Assembly (NCBI RefSeq): GCF_001570865.1
Contig: NZ_BCSM01000002.1
Coordinates: forward strand, 186,001 to 250,000
Source of the DNA: Rothia kristinae NBRC 15354
GTDB taxonomy: Bacteria > Actinomycetota > Actinomycetes > Actinomycetales > Micrococcaceae
Direction: 5' to 3'
Length of the DNA stretch: 64,000 nucleotides
Under the pieces are notes generated by a model that was given only the letters and a program-made list of their open reading frames with translations, had not been told where the DNA came from and made no database searches. A program made the translations under genes and the position numbers. Positions 33,278 through 41,048 of the stretch are shown piece by piece. The first letter of the stretch is position 1. Every line of letters begins with the position of its first letter.

Positions 33278-34275
33278 GACTCAGGGCCCTCATCGCCCTG
33301 CTGCTGGCCGCGCTGATCCTGGCCCTGGGCGGCTGCGGCGGGGAGCCCGGTGATCTGCCCCAGCGGCCGCCCGGCGGCAACGTGCTGGACCAGCCGAACG
33401 TGATCTCCGCAGCGGACCTGCGGGAGTTGAACCGGCTCATCGAAGACGGCAACCGCACCACGGACCGGGTGCGGGTCGCCGTCGCCATCGTGGAGAAGTC
33501 CAGCGGCGACTGGGAGCAGTGGACTCGGGAGCTGGCCACCCGCTGGGCCGTGGGTGATGCCGGCAGGGACAACGGCGTGCTGATCGCCGTGGACATGGAC
33601 AGGCGCAAGACGCGCATCGAGGTGGCCGACGGTGCCCGCGAGATCCTCCCGGATCGGGCGGCCGAGGAGCTGCTGGACGACGTCCTGGGCCCCGGCCTGA
33701 AGGAGGAGCGCTACCGGCAGGCCCTGTCCTCCACGATCCAGCAGATCTACCGCCGGGCCGAAGGCTCGCCGATCCCGTACCCCCGCAGCACCGCCGCCTC
33801 CGTCGTGGTCGGCGTGATGGCCTTCGGCACCGGCGGGATGCTCGCGGCGATCCTGATCTGGCCGATCGTCGTGCTCACGCGCCGGTACCGCAACCCGGCC
33901 CGCCGCACCCCGGACGGCGGCCAGACCGCGATGGCGGAGATGGACCGCTTCGAGCGGGAGCACCCGGGGGTGCGGGTCTCGCGCACCACGCGCCAGGCCT
34001 ACCTGGGATACCGCACGTACTACATCGACATGCCGAGGCCGGGGGATCAGGATTCCGTCGATCCCACCGTGCGGACCATCTGGGTCGCGACCTTCCCCGC
34101 CTGGCTGGCCCTGTACCAGCAGGTGCCCCGGCTCTACAGCGGTTCGGGCCGTCCGGCCTGGGGATCCTCCTGGACCCCCGCGTACGGGTCCTACGCGGGT
34201 TCCTCCTCCGGCGGCGGCTCCTCCTTCGGCGGGGGCGGCGGGTTCTCCGGCGGCGGGGCCAGCGGCAGCTTCTGA
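33274..34275 (+). CDS. TPM-domain (YgcG-like) lipoprotein
   Basis: A 333-residue envelope protein. Lipoprotein signal with lipobox ALGGC, then a TPM domain (about 30-165): VLDQPNVISAADLRELNRLIED and WAVGDAGRDNGVLIAVDMDRRKTRIEVADG. A membrane segment (GTGGMLAAILIWPIVVLT) follows, then a charged cytoplasmic part and a Gly/Ser-rich end (SSFGGGGGFSGGGASGSF) usual in YgcG proteins. In photosynthetic relatives TPM proteins help photosystem repair; in bacteria the role is unclear. ATG 33274 is chosen over 33268 because it overlaps the upstream stop and GGTGGAG is 7 bases before it. A paralogue lies at 39913. Confidence 0.82.
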   Translation: MRLRALIALLLAALILALGGCGGEPGDLPQRPPGGNVLDQPNVISAADLRELNRLIEDGNRTTDRVRVAVAIVEKSSGDWEQWTRELATRWAVGDAGRDNGVLIAVDMDRRKTRIEVADGAREILPDRAAEELLDDVLGPGLKEERYRQALSSTIQQIYRRAEGSPIPYPRSTAASVVVGVMAFGTGGMLAAILIWPIVVLTRRYRNPARRTPDGGQTAMAEMDRFEREHPGVRVSRTTRQAYLGYRTYYIDMPRPGDQDSVDPTVRTIWVATFPAWLALYQQVPRLYSGSGRPAWGSSWTPAYGSYAGSSSGGGSSFGGGGGFSGGGASGSF

Positions 34276-34337
34276 TCTCTCCCGACGCCGGGCAGTCCGA
34301 GCCAGCCCGGGTGTCGCTCGGCTCCTAGACTGATCCG

Positions 34338-35774
34338 GTGACCTCCCGCCAGTCCCCGCAGCAGCCCGACGCCGCCCCTGCCGCAGACGCCGCCTCGAGC
34401 GCCCCGGCCGGGTCTGTGGCCGCGGACCCCCGCTCCCTGAACCGGCAGATCCTCGCCCTGGCGGTGCCGGCCTTCGGCGCGCTGATCGCCGAGCCGCTGT
34501 TCGTGCTCGCGGACACCTCCATCGTCGGGCACCTGGGCACCCCGCAGCTGGCGGGCCTGGCCGCGGCCTCCCAGGTGGTCACCACCGTCGTCGGGCTGAT
34601 GGTTTTTCTCTCCTATTCCACGACCCCCGCGGTGGCCCGGGCCTACGGGCGCGGGGACCTGGCGGGGGCCTACCGCAAGGGCGGGGACGGGCTGTGGACG
34701 GCGGCCGGGCTCGGCGTCGTGCTGGCCGTGCTGGGCTGGAGCTTCGCCCGGCCGCTGCTGGCCGCGGTGGGCGCGCACGGGCCCACCCTGGAGCACGCGG
34801 TGGCCTACCTGCGCTGGTCCATGCCCGGCCTGCCCGCGATGCTCGTGGTCCTGGCGGCCCTGGGGATCCTGCGGGGCCTGCAGGACACCCGGACCCCGCT
34901 GTACGTCGCGGCCGTGGGGGCGGCGGCGAACGTCGGGATCAACTGGGTGCTGGTCTATCCGCTGGGGATGGGCATCGCCGGCTCCGCCCTGGGCACCTCC
35001 CTGGTGCAGTGGGGCATGGCCGCGGTGTACCTGGTGATGATCGTGGGCGGGGCCCGCCGGCACGGCGTGGCGCTGACGACGACGCCGCGGCGCCTCGGTG
35101 CGATCCTGTCCGTGGGGTCCTGGCTGATGCTGCGCACCCTGTCCATGCGGATCGCGATCCTCGCGACGGTCGTGGTCGCGACCCGCCAGGGCGAGGCGAA
35201 CCTGGCCGCCTACCAGCTGACGATGTCCGTGTTCAGCTTCCTCGCCTTCGGCCTGGACGCCCTGGCGATCGCCGCGCAGGCCATGCTCGGCAAGGAGATG
35301 GGGGCGCGGGACCTGCGCCGGGCGCAGGACCGGGCGCAGGTGCGGCGCCTGATGGGCCGGCTGATCCGCTGGTCCCTGGGCTTCGGGGTGGTGACCGGGC
35401 TGCTGTGCCCGCTGATCGGGTGGGTGCTGGGCCCGGCGTTCACGCAGGACCCGCAGGTGCGGGGGCTGTTCCTGCTGGCGATGCTGGTGGTCGCGGTGGG
35501 TCAGCCGCTGGCGGCCTACGTGTTCATCCTCGACGGCGTGCTGATCGGCGCGGAGGATGTCCGGTATCTGGCCGTGGCCTCGCTGATCGCGCTGCTCGGC
35601 TACCTGCCGTGTCTGCTGGCGGTGGGGTGGGCCGCCGGTCCGAGCGGCACCGGTGCGGGGCCGGATCCCGCCGGATTCGTGTGGCTCTGGGCGGCATATG
35701 CCGGGCTGTTCATGGGTCTGCGCGGGCTGACCCTGGGCCTGCGCGCCCGCCGCGACGTCTGGATCCGCACCTGA
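34338..35774 (+). CDS. MATE-family efflux transporter (DinF-like)
   Basis: A 478-residue inner-membrane exporter driven by H+ or Na+. After a 35-residue Ala/Pro/Ser-rich tail come twelve membrane segments in two homologous halves. DinF-branch features are LALAVPAFGALIAEPLFVLADTSIVGHLG, GLMVFLSYSTTPAVARAYGRGD and ILRGLQDTRTPLYVAAVGAAANVGINW, and in the second half AYQLTMSVFSFLAFGLDALAIAAQAMLG. The substrate cannot be read; drugs or oxidative-stress products are usual. GTG 34338 gives a family-like N-terminus. Palindrome P2 starts 22 bases after the stop. Confidence 0.9.
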   Translation: MTSRQSPQQPDAAPAADAASSAPAGSVAADPRSLNRQILALAVPAFGALIAEPLFVLADTSIVGHLGTPQLAGLAAASQVVTTVVGLMVFLSYSTTPAVARAYGRGDLAGAYRKGGDGLWTAAGLGVVLAVLGWSFARPLLAAVGAHGPTLEHAVAYLRWSMPGLPAMLVVLAALGILRGLQDTRTPLYVAAVGAAANVGINWVLVYPLGMGIAGSALGTSLVQWGMAAVYLVMIVGGARRHGVALTTTPRRLGAILSVGSWLMLRTLSMRIAILATVVVATRQGEANLAAYQLTMSVFSFLAFGLDALAIAAQAMLGKEMGARDLRRAQDRAQVRRLMGRLIRWSLGFGVVTGLLCPLIGWVLGPAFTQDPQVRGLFLLAMLVVAVGQPLAAYVFILDGVLIGAEDVRYLAVASLIALLGYLPCLLAVGWAAGPSGTGAGPDPAGFVWLWAAYAGLFMGLRGLTLGLRARRDVWIRT

Positions 35775-35795
35775 CCAGCCTCCCTCTTTTCTCCC

Positions 35796-35864
35796 GCAGA
35801 ACTGGAGATGCGTGACATTCCTGGGCGTGCAGCACCCCGGAATGTCACGCATCTCCCGTTGTGC
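35796..35864. repeat. Long palindrome P2 (family A)
   Basis: Arms of 30 bases (35796-35825 and 35835-35864), mostly complementary, outer part GCAGAACTGGAGATGCG. Shares an identical 22-base run with P1 although the two lie 31 kb apart. It starts 22 bases after the MATE gene stop and 32 bases before the IdeR-like box of efeU. Confidence 0.85.
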
Positions 35865-35896
35865 GTAACGGTGCGGTGAGCAGGGGCGGCCAAGGG

Positions 35897-35915
35897 CGAG
35901 GTAAGGCTATACTGA
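35897..35915 (+). promoter_or_regulatory. IdeR/DtxR-like iron box before efeUOB
   Basis: CGAGGTAAGGCTATACTGA matches 13 of 19 bases of the DtxR/IdeR consensus TTAGGTTAGGCTAACCTAA, including the central AGGCTA. It lies about 108 bases before the efeU start, downstream of palindrome P2, where iron-dependent repression of an iron-uptake operon is expected. Confidence 0.55.
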
Positions 35916-36022
35916 GTCCGCCCGCCTGGGCCCCCGACGTCGTGCCGCCGTCCATCGGCGTGCCCCGCGGAGACGCGGCGAGCGAGTTCACATCCCCTCT
36001 TCCCTCGAGGATCGTCGCGTCC

Positions 36023-36916
36023 ATGTTCATCGCCAATCTGCTCATCGCCCTGCGCGAGGGCTTCGAGGCCAGCCTCGTCGTCGGCATCCTGGTGGCCTAC
36101 CTGGTCAAGGCCGGGCGCCGGGACGTGCTGCCCAAGCTGTGGGCGGGCATCGGCCTGGCCGTGCTGCTGCCGCTGGGGGTGGGCGCCCTGCTCACCTGGG
36201 GCCCCAAGACCCTGACCTTCCAGGCCCAGGAGATCATCGGCGGCGGGCTGTCCCTGGTGGCCGCGGCCCTGGTCACCACCATGATCTTCTGGATGGGCCG
36301 CAACGCCCGCGCCATGAAGCACGAGCTGGAGAGCTCGATGGCGGGTTCCCTCGCCAAGGACGCCAAAGGCTGGGGCGTCGTCTGGATCGCCGTGCTGGCG
36401 GTGGGCCGCGAGGGCGTGGAGACCGCCTTGTTCATCTGGGCCACGGTGCGCTCCTCGATCGAGCAGAACGCCTTCCTGACCACCGCCGGGGTGATCACCG
36501 GGCTGGTGCTGGCCGTGATCCTGGGCTGGGTGGTCTTCCGCAGCACCCGCCGGATCAACATGCACCGCTTCTTCTCCTGGACCGGGCTGTTCCTAATCTT
36601 CGTGGTCGCCGGCATCGTCTCCTACGGGATCGGCGACCTGCAGGAGGCCGGGGTGCTGCCCGGGGTCTTCCACCACGCCTGGGACCTCAGCGCCTGGCTG
36701 CCGGAGAACTCCTCCCCGCTGTTCTGGCTCTACGTGCTGCTGCAGGCCATGTTCCAGGTGAACCTGCAGCCCACGGTCCTGCAGGTCATCGGCTGGTGGC
36801 TGTACCTGGTCCCCGTGCTGTTCTTCTTCCTGCGCCAGGTCCGCGGCAGCGCCCCGCGGCCCGCGGCCCACCCCGTCGAATCCGTCCGTCCCGTCGAATC
36901 CCGGAGGAACCCATGA
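36023..36916 (+). CDS. efeU: Iron permease EfeU (FTR1 family)
   Basis: A 297-residue inner-membrane iron permease of the EfeUOB system, which imports iron at low pH or in air. Seven membrane segments. Two REGxE iron-binding motifs are seen: IALREGFEASLVVG (residues 7-20) and AVGREGVETALFIW (about 130). The C-terminal tail after the last segment is Pro/Arg-rich. ATG 36023 is the first codon of the family-like N-terminus; the longer in-frame start would cross the iron box. The stop overlaps efeO by 4 bases (ATGA). Confidence 0.94.
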   Translation: MFIANLLIALREGFEASLVVGILVAYLVKAGRRDVLPKLWAGIGLAVLLPLGVGALLTWGPKTLTFQAQEIIGGGLSLVAAALVTTMIFWMGRNARAMKHELESSMAGSLAKDAKGWGVVWIAVLAVGREGVETALFIWATVRSSIEQNAFLTTAGVITGLVLAVILGWVVFRSTRRINMHRFFSWTGLFLIFVVAGIVSYGIGDLQEAGVLPGVFHHAWDLSAWLPENSSPLFWLYVLLQAMFQVNLQPTVLQVIGWWLYLVPVLFFFLRQVRGSAPRPAAHPVESVRPVESRRNP

Positions 36917-38238
36917 GAATCGCCCGCCCCCTGAGCGCCGCCGCCGCCGTGCTGCTGGCCGTCACGATGGCCGGCTGCACCGACAACCCCCAGAACTCCG
37001 CCTCCTCGGACTCCAGCGCCGGCGGGGGCTCCGGGGACACCCAGACCGTCAAGGTCACCATCACGGACGACACCTGCCAGGTGGAGCCCGCCGAGGTGAA
37101 GTCCGGGAAGGTGAAGTTCGAGATCACCAACCAGGGCACCAAGCCCAATGAGCTGGAGGTCCTGGCGGAGAACAAGCTGCAGATCGAGTCCGAGCAGGAG
37201 AACGTCGGTCCCGGCACCACCGCCCAGCTCACCACCGCCCTGGAGCAGGGCACCTACTACACCGCGTGCAAGCCCAACATGGTCGGGGACTTCGTGGGGC
37301 TGAGCCAGTTCACGGTGACCCAGGGCGAGAAGGTGGAGATCGGCGACGACACGAAGGCCGCCGAGGACAAGGCCATCGCCAACTACACCAGCTACACCAA
37401 GGACCAGGTGGGTCAGCTGCTGACCGCCACCCAGGAGTTCACGCAGGCCTACACCTCCGGGGACACCGAGCGCGCCCAGCAGCTGTACCCGCTGGCCCGC
37501 CAGCACTACGAGCGGATCGAGCCCACCGCGGAGTCCTTCGGCATCAAGGAGGCCGGGGACCTGGACACCGCGATGGACGCCCGCGTGCAGGACCTCGCCG
37601 CAGACGCGGACAAGAAGGTCACCGACCCCGAGGTGCTCAAGGACTGGACCGGGTGGCACCGGATCGAGGCGGACCTGTTCACCGAGGACGGCTCGCCCTT
37701 CACGTTCGCCTCCGCGGCGGACCGGAAGAAGGCCGCCGACCAGCTGGATGAGGACACCCAGAAGCTCTACGACCTCGTCTACGGGAAGGTGGACGGCGCC
37801 AGCGGCAAGTTCCAGCTGAAGCTCTCCGACGTCGTCGACGGCGCCTCCTCCCTGATGGAAGAGGTCGCGAAGTCCAAGATCGTGGGGGAGGAGGAGACCT
37901 TCTCCCACACCGACATGTACGACTTCAAGGCCAATGTGGAGGGCGCGAAGGTCGCCTACGGCAACGTGCAGGAGCTGGTGGAGAAGCAGGACGCGGACCT
38001 GGACCGGAAGATCACCGAGAACTTCGACAAGGTCGATCGGCTGATCGACGCGCAGAAGGACGGCGAGGTGGACGGGCAGACCGCCTACAAGCCCTACGAC
38101 CAGATCGCCGCGGTGCAGAAGGACGCGGGGGAGGCCCCTTCGGATCAGGACTACACGACGGTCCAGCGGGACTTCTCCGACGCCGTCAACGCCCTGAGTG
38201 AGCCGCTGTCCCAGGTCGCGGGCACCGTCCTTCACTAG
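36913..38238 (+). CDS. efeO: EfeO, iron-uptake lipoprotein with cupredoxin and M75 domains
   Basis: A 441-residue periplasmic-side component that binds iron for EfeU. Signal peptide with lipobox TMAGC, then a Ser/Gly linker, a cupredoxin-like domain (about 45-130; ITDDTCQVEPAEVKSGKVKF, CKPNMVGDF) and the M75 imelysin-like domain with the HxxE motif in ARQHYERIEPTAESF (about 195). The rest is helical and acidic (GWHRIEADLF, KVDGASGKFQLKLSDVVDGASSLMEEVAKS). It has a GGAGGA site and is coupled to efeU. Confidence 0.94.
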   Translation: MRIARPLSAAAAVLLAVTMAGCTDNPQNSASSDSSAGGGSGDTQTVKVTITDDTCQVEPAEVKSGKVKFEITNQGTKPNELEVLAENKLQIESEQENVGPGTTAQLTTALEQGTYYTACKPNMVGDFVGLSQFTVTQGEKVEIGDDTKAAEDKAIANYTSYTKDQVGQLLTATQEFTQAYTSGDTERAQQLYPLARQHYERIEPTAESFGIKEAGDLDTAMDARVQDLAADADKKVTDPEVLKDWTGWHRIEADLFTEDGSPFTFASAADRKKAADQLDEDTQKLYDLVYGKVDGASGKFQLKLSDVVDGASSLMEEVAKSKIVGEEETFSHTDMYDFKANVEGAKVAYGNVQELVEKQDADLDRKITENFDKVDRLIDAQKDGEVDGQTAYKPYDQIAAVQKDAGEAPSDQDYTTVQRDFSDAVNALSEPLSQVAGTVLH

Positions 38239-38322
38239 CACCAGCCCGCGGTGCCGGCGCTGCCCATCGGGTGACCGTCACCGCGCACCCCGCCGACCGC
38301 AGACCACCAGGAGGGATCGACC

Positions 38323-39825
38323 ATGAACCGCCGCACCGAACCGCCTCAGGAGAACAACGCCGGGCAGCCCGCAGCCTCCGTCCCCTGGGCGGAGCCCGAC
38401 GCCGGAACCGGGCACGGGGAGACCCGGAAGGCTGGCGCCGGGGCCGCCGCGGGCGCCCGGGACGAGGGCGCCGTCGGAAACGGGACCGCGGAAGACCCGG
38501 GCGCGGGGGACGACGCCGCGGCCACCGGCGGGCGCACCCGCGGGTTCACCCGGCGTCGGCTGGTGGCCGGGGCGGGGATCGCCGGGGCCCTGGGCATCGC
38601 CGGCTTCGGCGGGGGCGCCATCGGGCACCACCTGGGTCGGGAGCAGGCGGCCCGGGAGGCCCCCACGCAGCTGACCTACCCGTTCCGCGGTCAGCATCAG
38701 CAGGGCATCACCACCCCCGCACAGGACAACATGTACATCGCCGCCTACGACGTCAGCACGGACGACGTCGCGGAGCTGAAGGGCCTGCTGGCCCGCTGGA
38801 CCGTGGCCGCGGAGCAGATGTGCGCCGGGGAGCTGGTGGGCGGGGAGCCGGACGCCAACCCCAACAAGCCGCCCGCGGACACGGGCGAGGCATGGGGGTA
38901 CCCGCCGGCGGGGCTGAGCATCACCTTCGGGTTCGGGCGCGGCCTGTTCCAGGACGCCGACGGGAAGGACCGCTTCGGGCTGAAGGCCAAGATGCCCGGC
39001 GTCCTGGCCGAGGGTGTGCCGCGCTTCGCGAATGAGAACCTGCGGGAGGGCTCCAGCGACGGGGACCTCGTCGTCCAGGCCTGCTCCAACGACCCCCAGG
39101 TCTGCGTGCACGCGATCCGGAACCTGACCCGGATGGCCTTCGGCACCGCGGTGCTGCGGTGGGGGCAGATCGGCTACGGCCGCACCTCCTCCACCTCCGC
39201 GGATCAGGAGACCCCGCGCAACCTCTTCGGCTTCAAGGACGGCACCGCCAACATCAAGTCCCAGGACGGGGACGAGGTGCTGGAGAAGGAGGTGTGGGTC
39301 CAGGACGGCGACGACGCCGCGGCGGACTGGATGGTGGGCGGCAGCTACCTGGCCGCCCGCAAGATCCACATGTACCTGGAGGTCTGGGACCGGGTGCGCC
39401 TGTCCGAGCAGGAGGAGGTCATCGGGCGGGACAAGCGCTACGGCGCCCCGCTGTCCGTGGACGATCCCAGTGCGGAGCACGAGTTCGACGCCCTGGATCT
39501 GTCCGCCCGGAAGGACGGGGAGCTGGCGATCCCGAAGGACGCGCACGTGGCCGTCGTCGCCCCGGAGAACAACGGCGGACACCGGATGCTGCGCCGGGGG
39601 TACAACTACACGGACGGCAACGACTCCCTGGGGCGGCTGGATGCGGGCCTGTTCTTCATCGTCTTCGCCCGGGACCCCCGCGCCGGATTCTTCCCGATCC
39701 TGCGGAAGATGACGGAGAAGGACGCGCTGACCGAGTACCTGCAGCACGTGGGCTCCGCCCTGTTCGCGGTGCCCCCGGGGGTGGCCGAGGGGGACACGAT
39801 GGTCGGGCAGCGCCTGTTCGAGTAG
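38323..39825 (+). CDS. efeB: EfeB, deferrochelatase (DyP-type peroxidase)
   Basis: A 500-residue haem peroxidase exported by Tat that oxidises iron or releases it from haem for EfeO/EfeU. The twin-Arg signal is GFTRRRLVAGAGIAGALG at about residues 72-90. DyP motifs are GXXDG in LFGFKDGTANIKS, and the proximal His is probably the one in YLQHVGSALFAVPPG. The roughly 70 residues before the RR motif are Ala/Gly/Glu-rich and far longer than a normal Tat n-region. No in-frame ATG or GTG lies nearer, and CAGGAGGG sits before ATG 38323. Gap from efeO is 84 bases. Confidence 0.93.
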   Translation: MNRRTEPPQENNAGQPAASVPWAEPDAGTGHGETRKAGAGAAAGARDEGAVGNGTAEDPGAGDDAAATGGRTRGFTRRRLVAGAGIAGALGIAGFGGGAIGHHLGREQAAREAPTQLTYPFRGQHQQGITTPAQDNMYIAAYDVSTDDVAELKGLLARWTVAAEQMCAGELVGGEPDANPNKPPADTGEAWGYPPAGLSITFGFGRGLFQDADGKDRFGLKAKMPGVLAEGVPRFANENLREGSSDGDLVVQACSNDPQVCVHAIRNLTRMAFGTAVLRWGQIGYGRTSSTSADQETPRNLFGFKDGTANIKSQDGDEVLEKEVWVQDGDDAAADWMVGGSYLAARKIHMYLEVWDRVRLSEQEEVIGRDKRYGAPLSVDDPSAEHEFDALDLSARKDGELAIPKDAHVAVVAPENNGGHRMLRRGYNYTDGNDSLGRLDAGLFFIVFARDPRAGFFPILRKMTEKDALTEYLQHVGSALFAVPPGVAEGDTMVGQRLFE

Positions 39826-39912
39826 GCTCTCCCCGGGCGGGGCGCCGGTGAGGCCGCGGTGCATAGGATGGGCGCAGACGCTCGCCACCTCGCCACGGAG
39901 GAGTCCACCCCC

Positions 39913-40986
39913 ATGGTCACGCTCGTTACTCGCTCGGTCCGTCCCGCCCGGCTGCCCGTCCGCTGGGCCGCGCTCGCCGCCGTCGTCCTCCTCCTGCTGC
40001 TGCTCACCGCGTGCGGCTCCTCCGGGTCCGGCGGGGAGGCGGAGCGCGGGGTGCCCGCGCGCCCGGAGAGCGGGGCCGTGCTGGATGAGGCCGGGATCCT
40101 CGACGAGGACGGGATGGCCCAGGTGAATCGGGTCATCGCCGATCGCAACCGGGAATCCGATGCCGCCCGTGTCGCCGTGATCACCGTGAACCGCGCCCCG
40201 CAGGACTGGGAGCGCTGGACCCGCGAGGTCGCCGGCACCTGGGGCGTGGGGGACGCCGGGGCGGACAACGGGGTGCTGCTGGCCATCGACATGGGCGAGC
40301 GGCGCACCCGGCTGGAGGTCGCCGACGGCGTCCGCCAGCGCCTGGACGACGATGCCGCGGCCGCGATCCTGGACGAGGTGACCGAACCCGCCCTGAAGGA
40401 CGACGAGTACGTGCGGGGCGTGCGGGAGACCGTGGAGGCCGTGTACGACCAGGCCGAGGGGCGCACCCCGGCGGCCGTGGCCGAGGGCCGGGAGGGGCAC
40501 CGGCTGGGTGTGATCGTCGCGACCGTCATCCTCAGCCTCGTCGGCCTCGCCCTGCTCGGCCTCCTGGGGTGGATCTGGTGGGAGGTGCGGCGCTGGCGGC
40601 GGATCGCGGACCGGGAGATCGACCGGTACCTGGCCGAGCACCCCGGACAGGAGGTCACCCCGGAGGTCCGCCGGGACTACCGGAAGTACCGCTTCCACCA
40701 CCGGAAGGTGCCGTCCTGGCAGGAGGAGATCGACCGGCGTCGCGAGCAGGCCCGGCGGGAGGGCCGGGAGCCGGAGAGCATCGACGACCCCACCGAGTAC
40801 ACCCACTACACCCCGACCTTCGGATCCTGGCTGCCCCTGTACATGGCGGCCCCGAGCCTGTACTCGGGCTCCGGGACCACTCCGCCGGCCGCCGGTGGGG
40901 ACGGGTCCACCGGGGCCGCCGGATCCACGACCTCCTTCGGCGGCGGCGCCGGATTCACCGGCGGCGGGGCCTCGGGCCGCTTCTGA
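39913..40986 (+). CDS. TPM-domain (YgcG-like) lipoprotein, paralogue
   Basis: A 357-residue paralogue of the protein at 33274. Signal peptide with lipobox LLTAC, TPM domain (VLDEAGILDEDGMAQVNRVIADRN; GTWGVGDAGADNGVLLAIDMGERR), one membrane segment (VIVATVILSLVGLALLGLLGWIW) and a Gly-rich end (TSFGGGAGFTGGGASGRF). ATG 39913 follows GGAGGAG. Here there is no tandem-domain partner; it comes 87 bases after efeB. It ends near a hairpin shared with the convergent DASS gene. Confidence 0.82.
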   Translation: MVTLVTRSVRPARLPVRWAALAAVVLLLLLLTACGSSGSGGEAERGVPARPESGAVLDEAGILDEDGMAQVNRVIADRNRESDAARVAVITVNRAPQDWERWTREVAGTWGVGDAGADNGVLLAIDMGERRTRLEVADGVRQRLDDDAAAAILDEVTEPALKDDEYVRGVRETVEAVYDQAEGRTPAAVAEGREGHRLGVIVATVILSLVGLALLGLLGWIWWEVRRWRRIADREIDRYLAEHPGQEVTPEVRRDYRKYRFHHRKVPSWQEEIDRRREQARREGREPESIDDPTEYTHYTPTFGSWLPLYMAAPSLYSGSGTTPPAAGGDGSTGAAGSTTSFGGGAGFTGGGASGRF

Positions 40987-41021
40987 GCGGAGTCGGCGTC
41001 GGGGCCGGCCGGTATCAGGAC

Positions 41022-41041
41022 GGGGGCCGGCGTCGGCCCCC
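41022..41041. terminator. Terminator hairpin between the TPM gene and the DASS gene
   Basis: GGGGGCCG-GCGT-CGGCCCCC, a perfect 8-base-pair stem with a 4-base loop in the gap between two convergent genes. Confidence 0.6.
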
Positions 41042-41048
41042 CGTGGGC

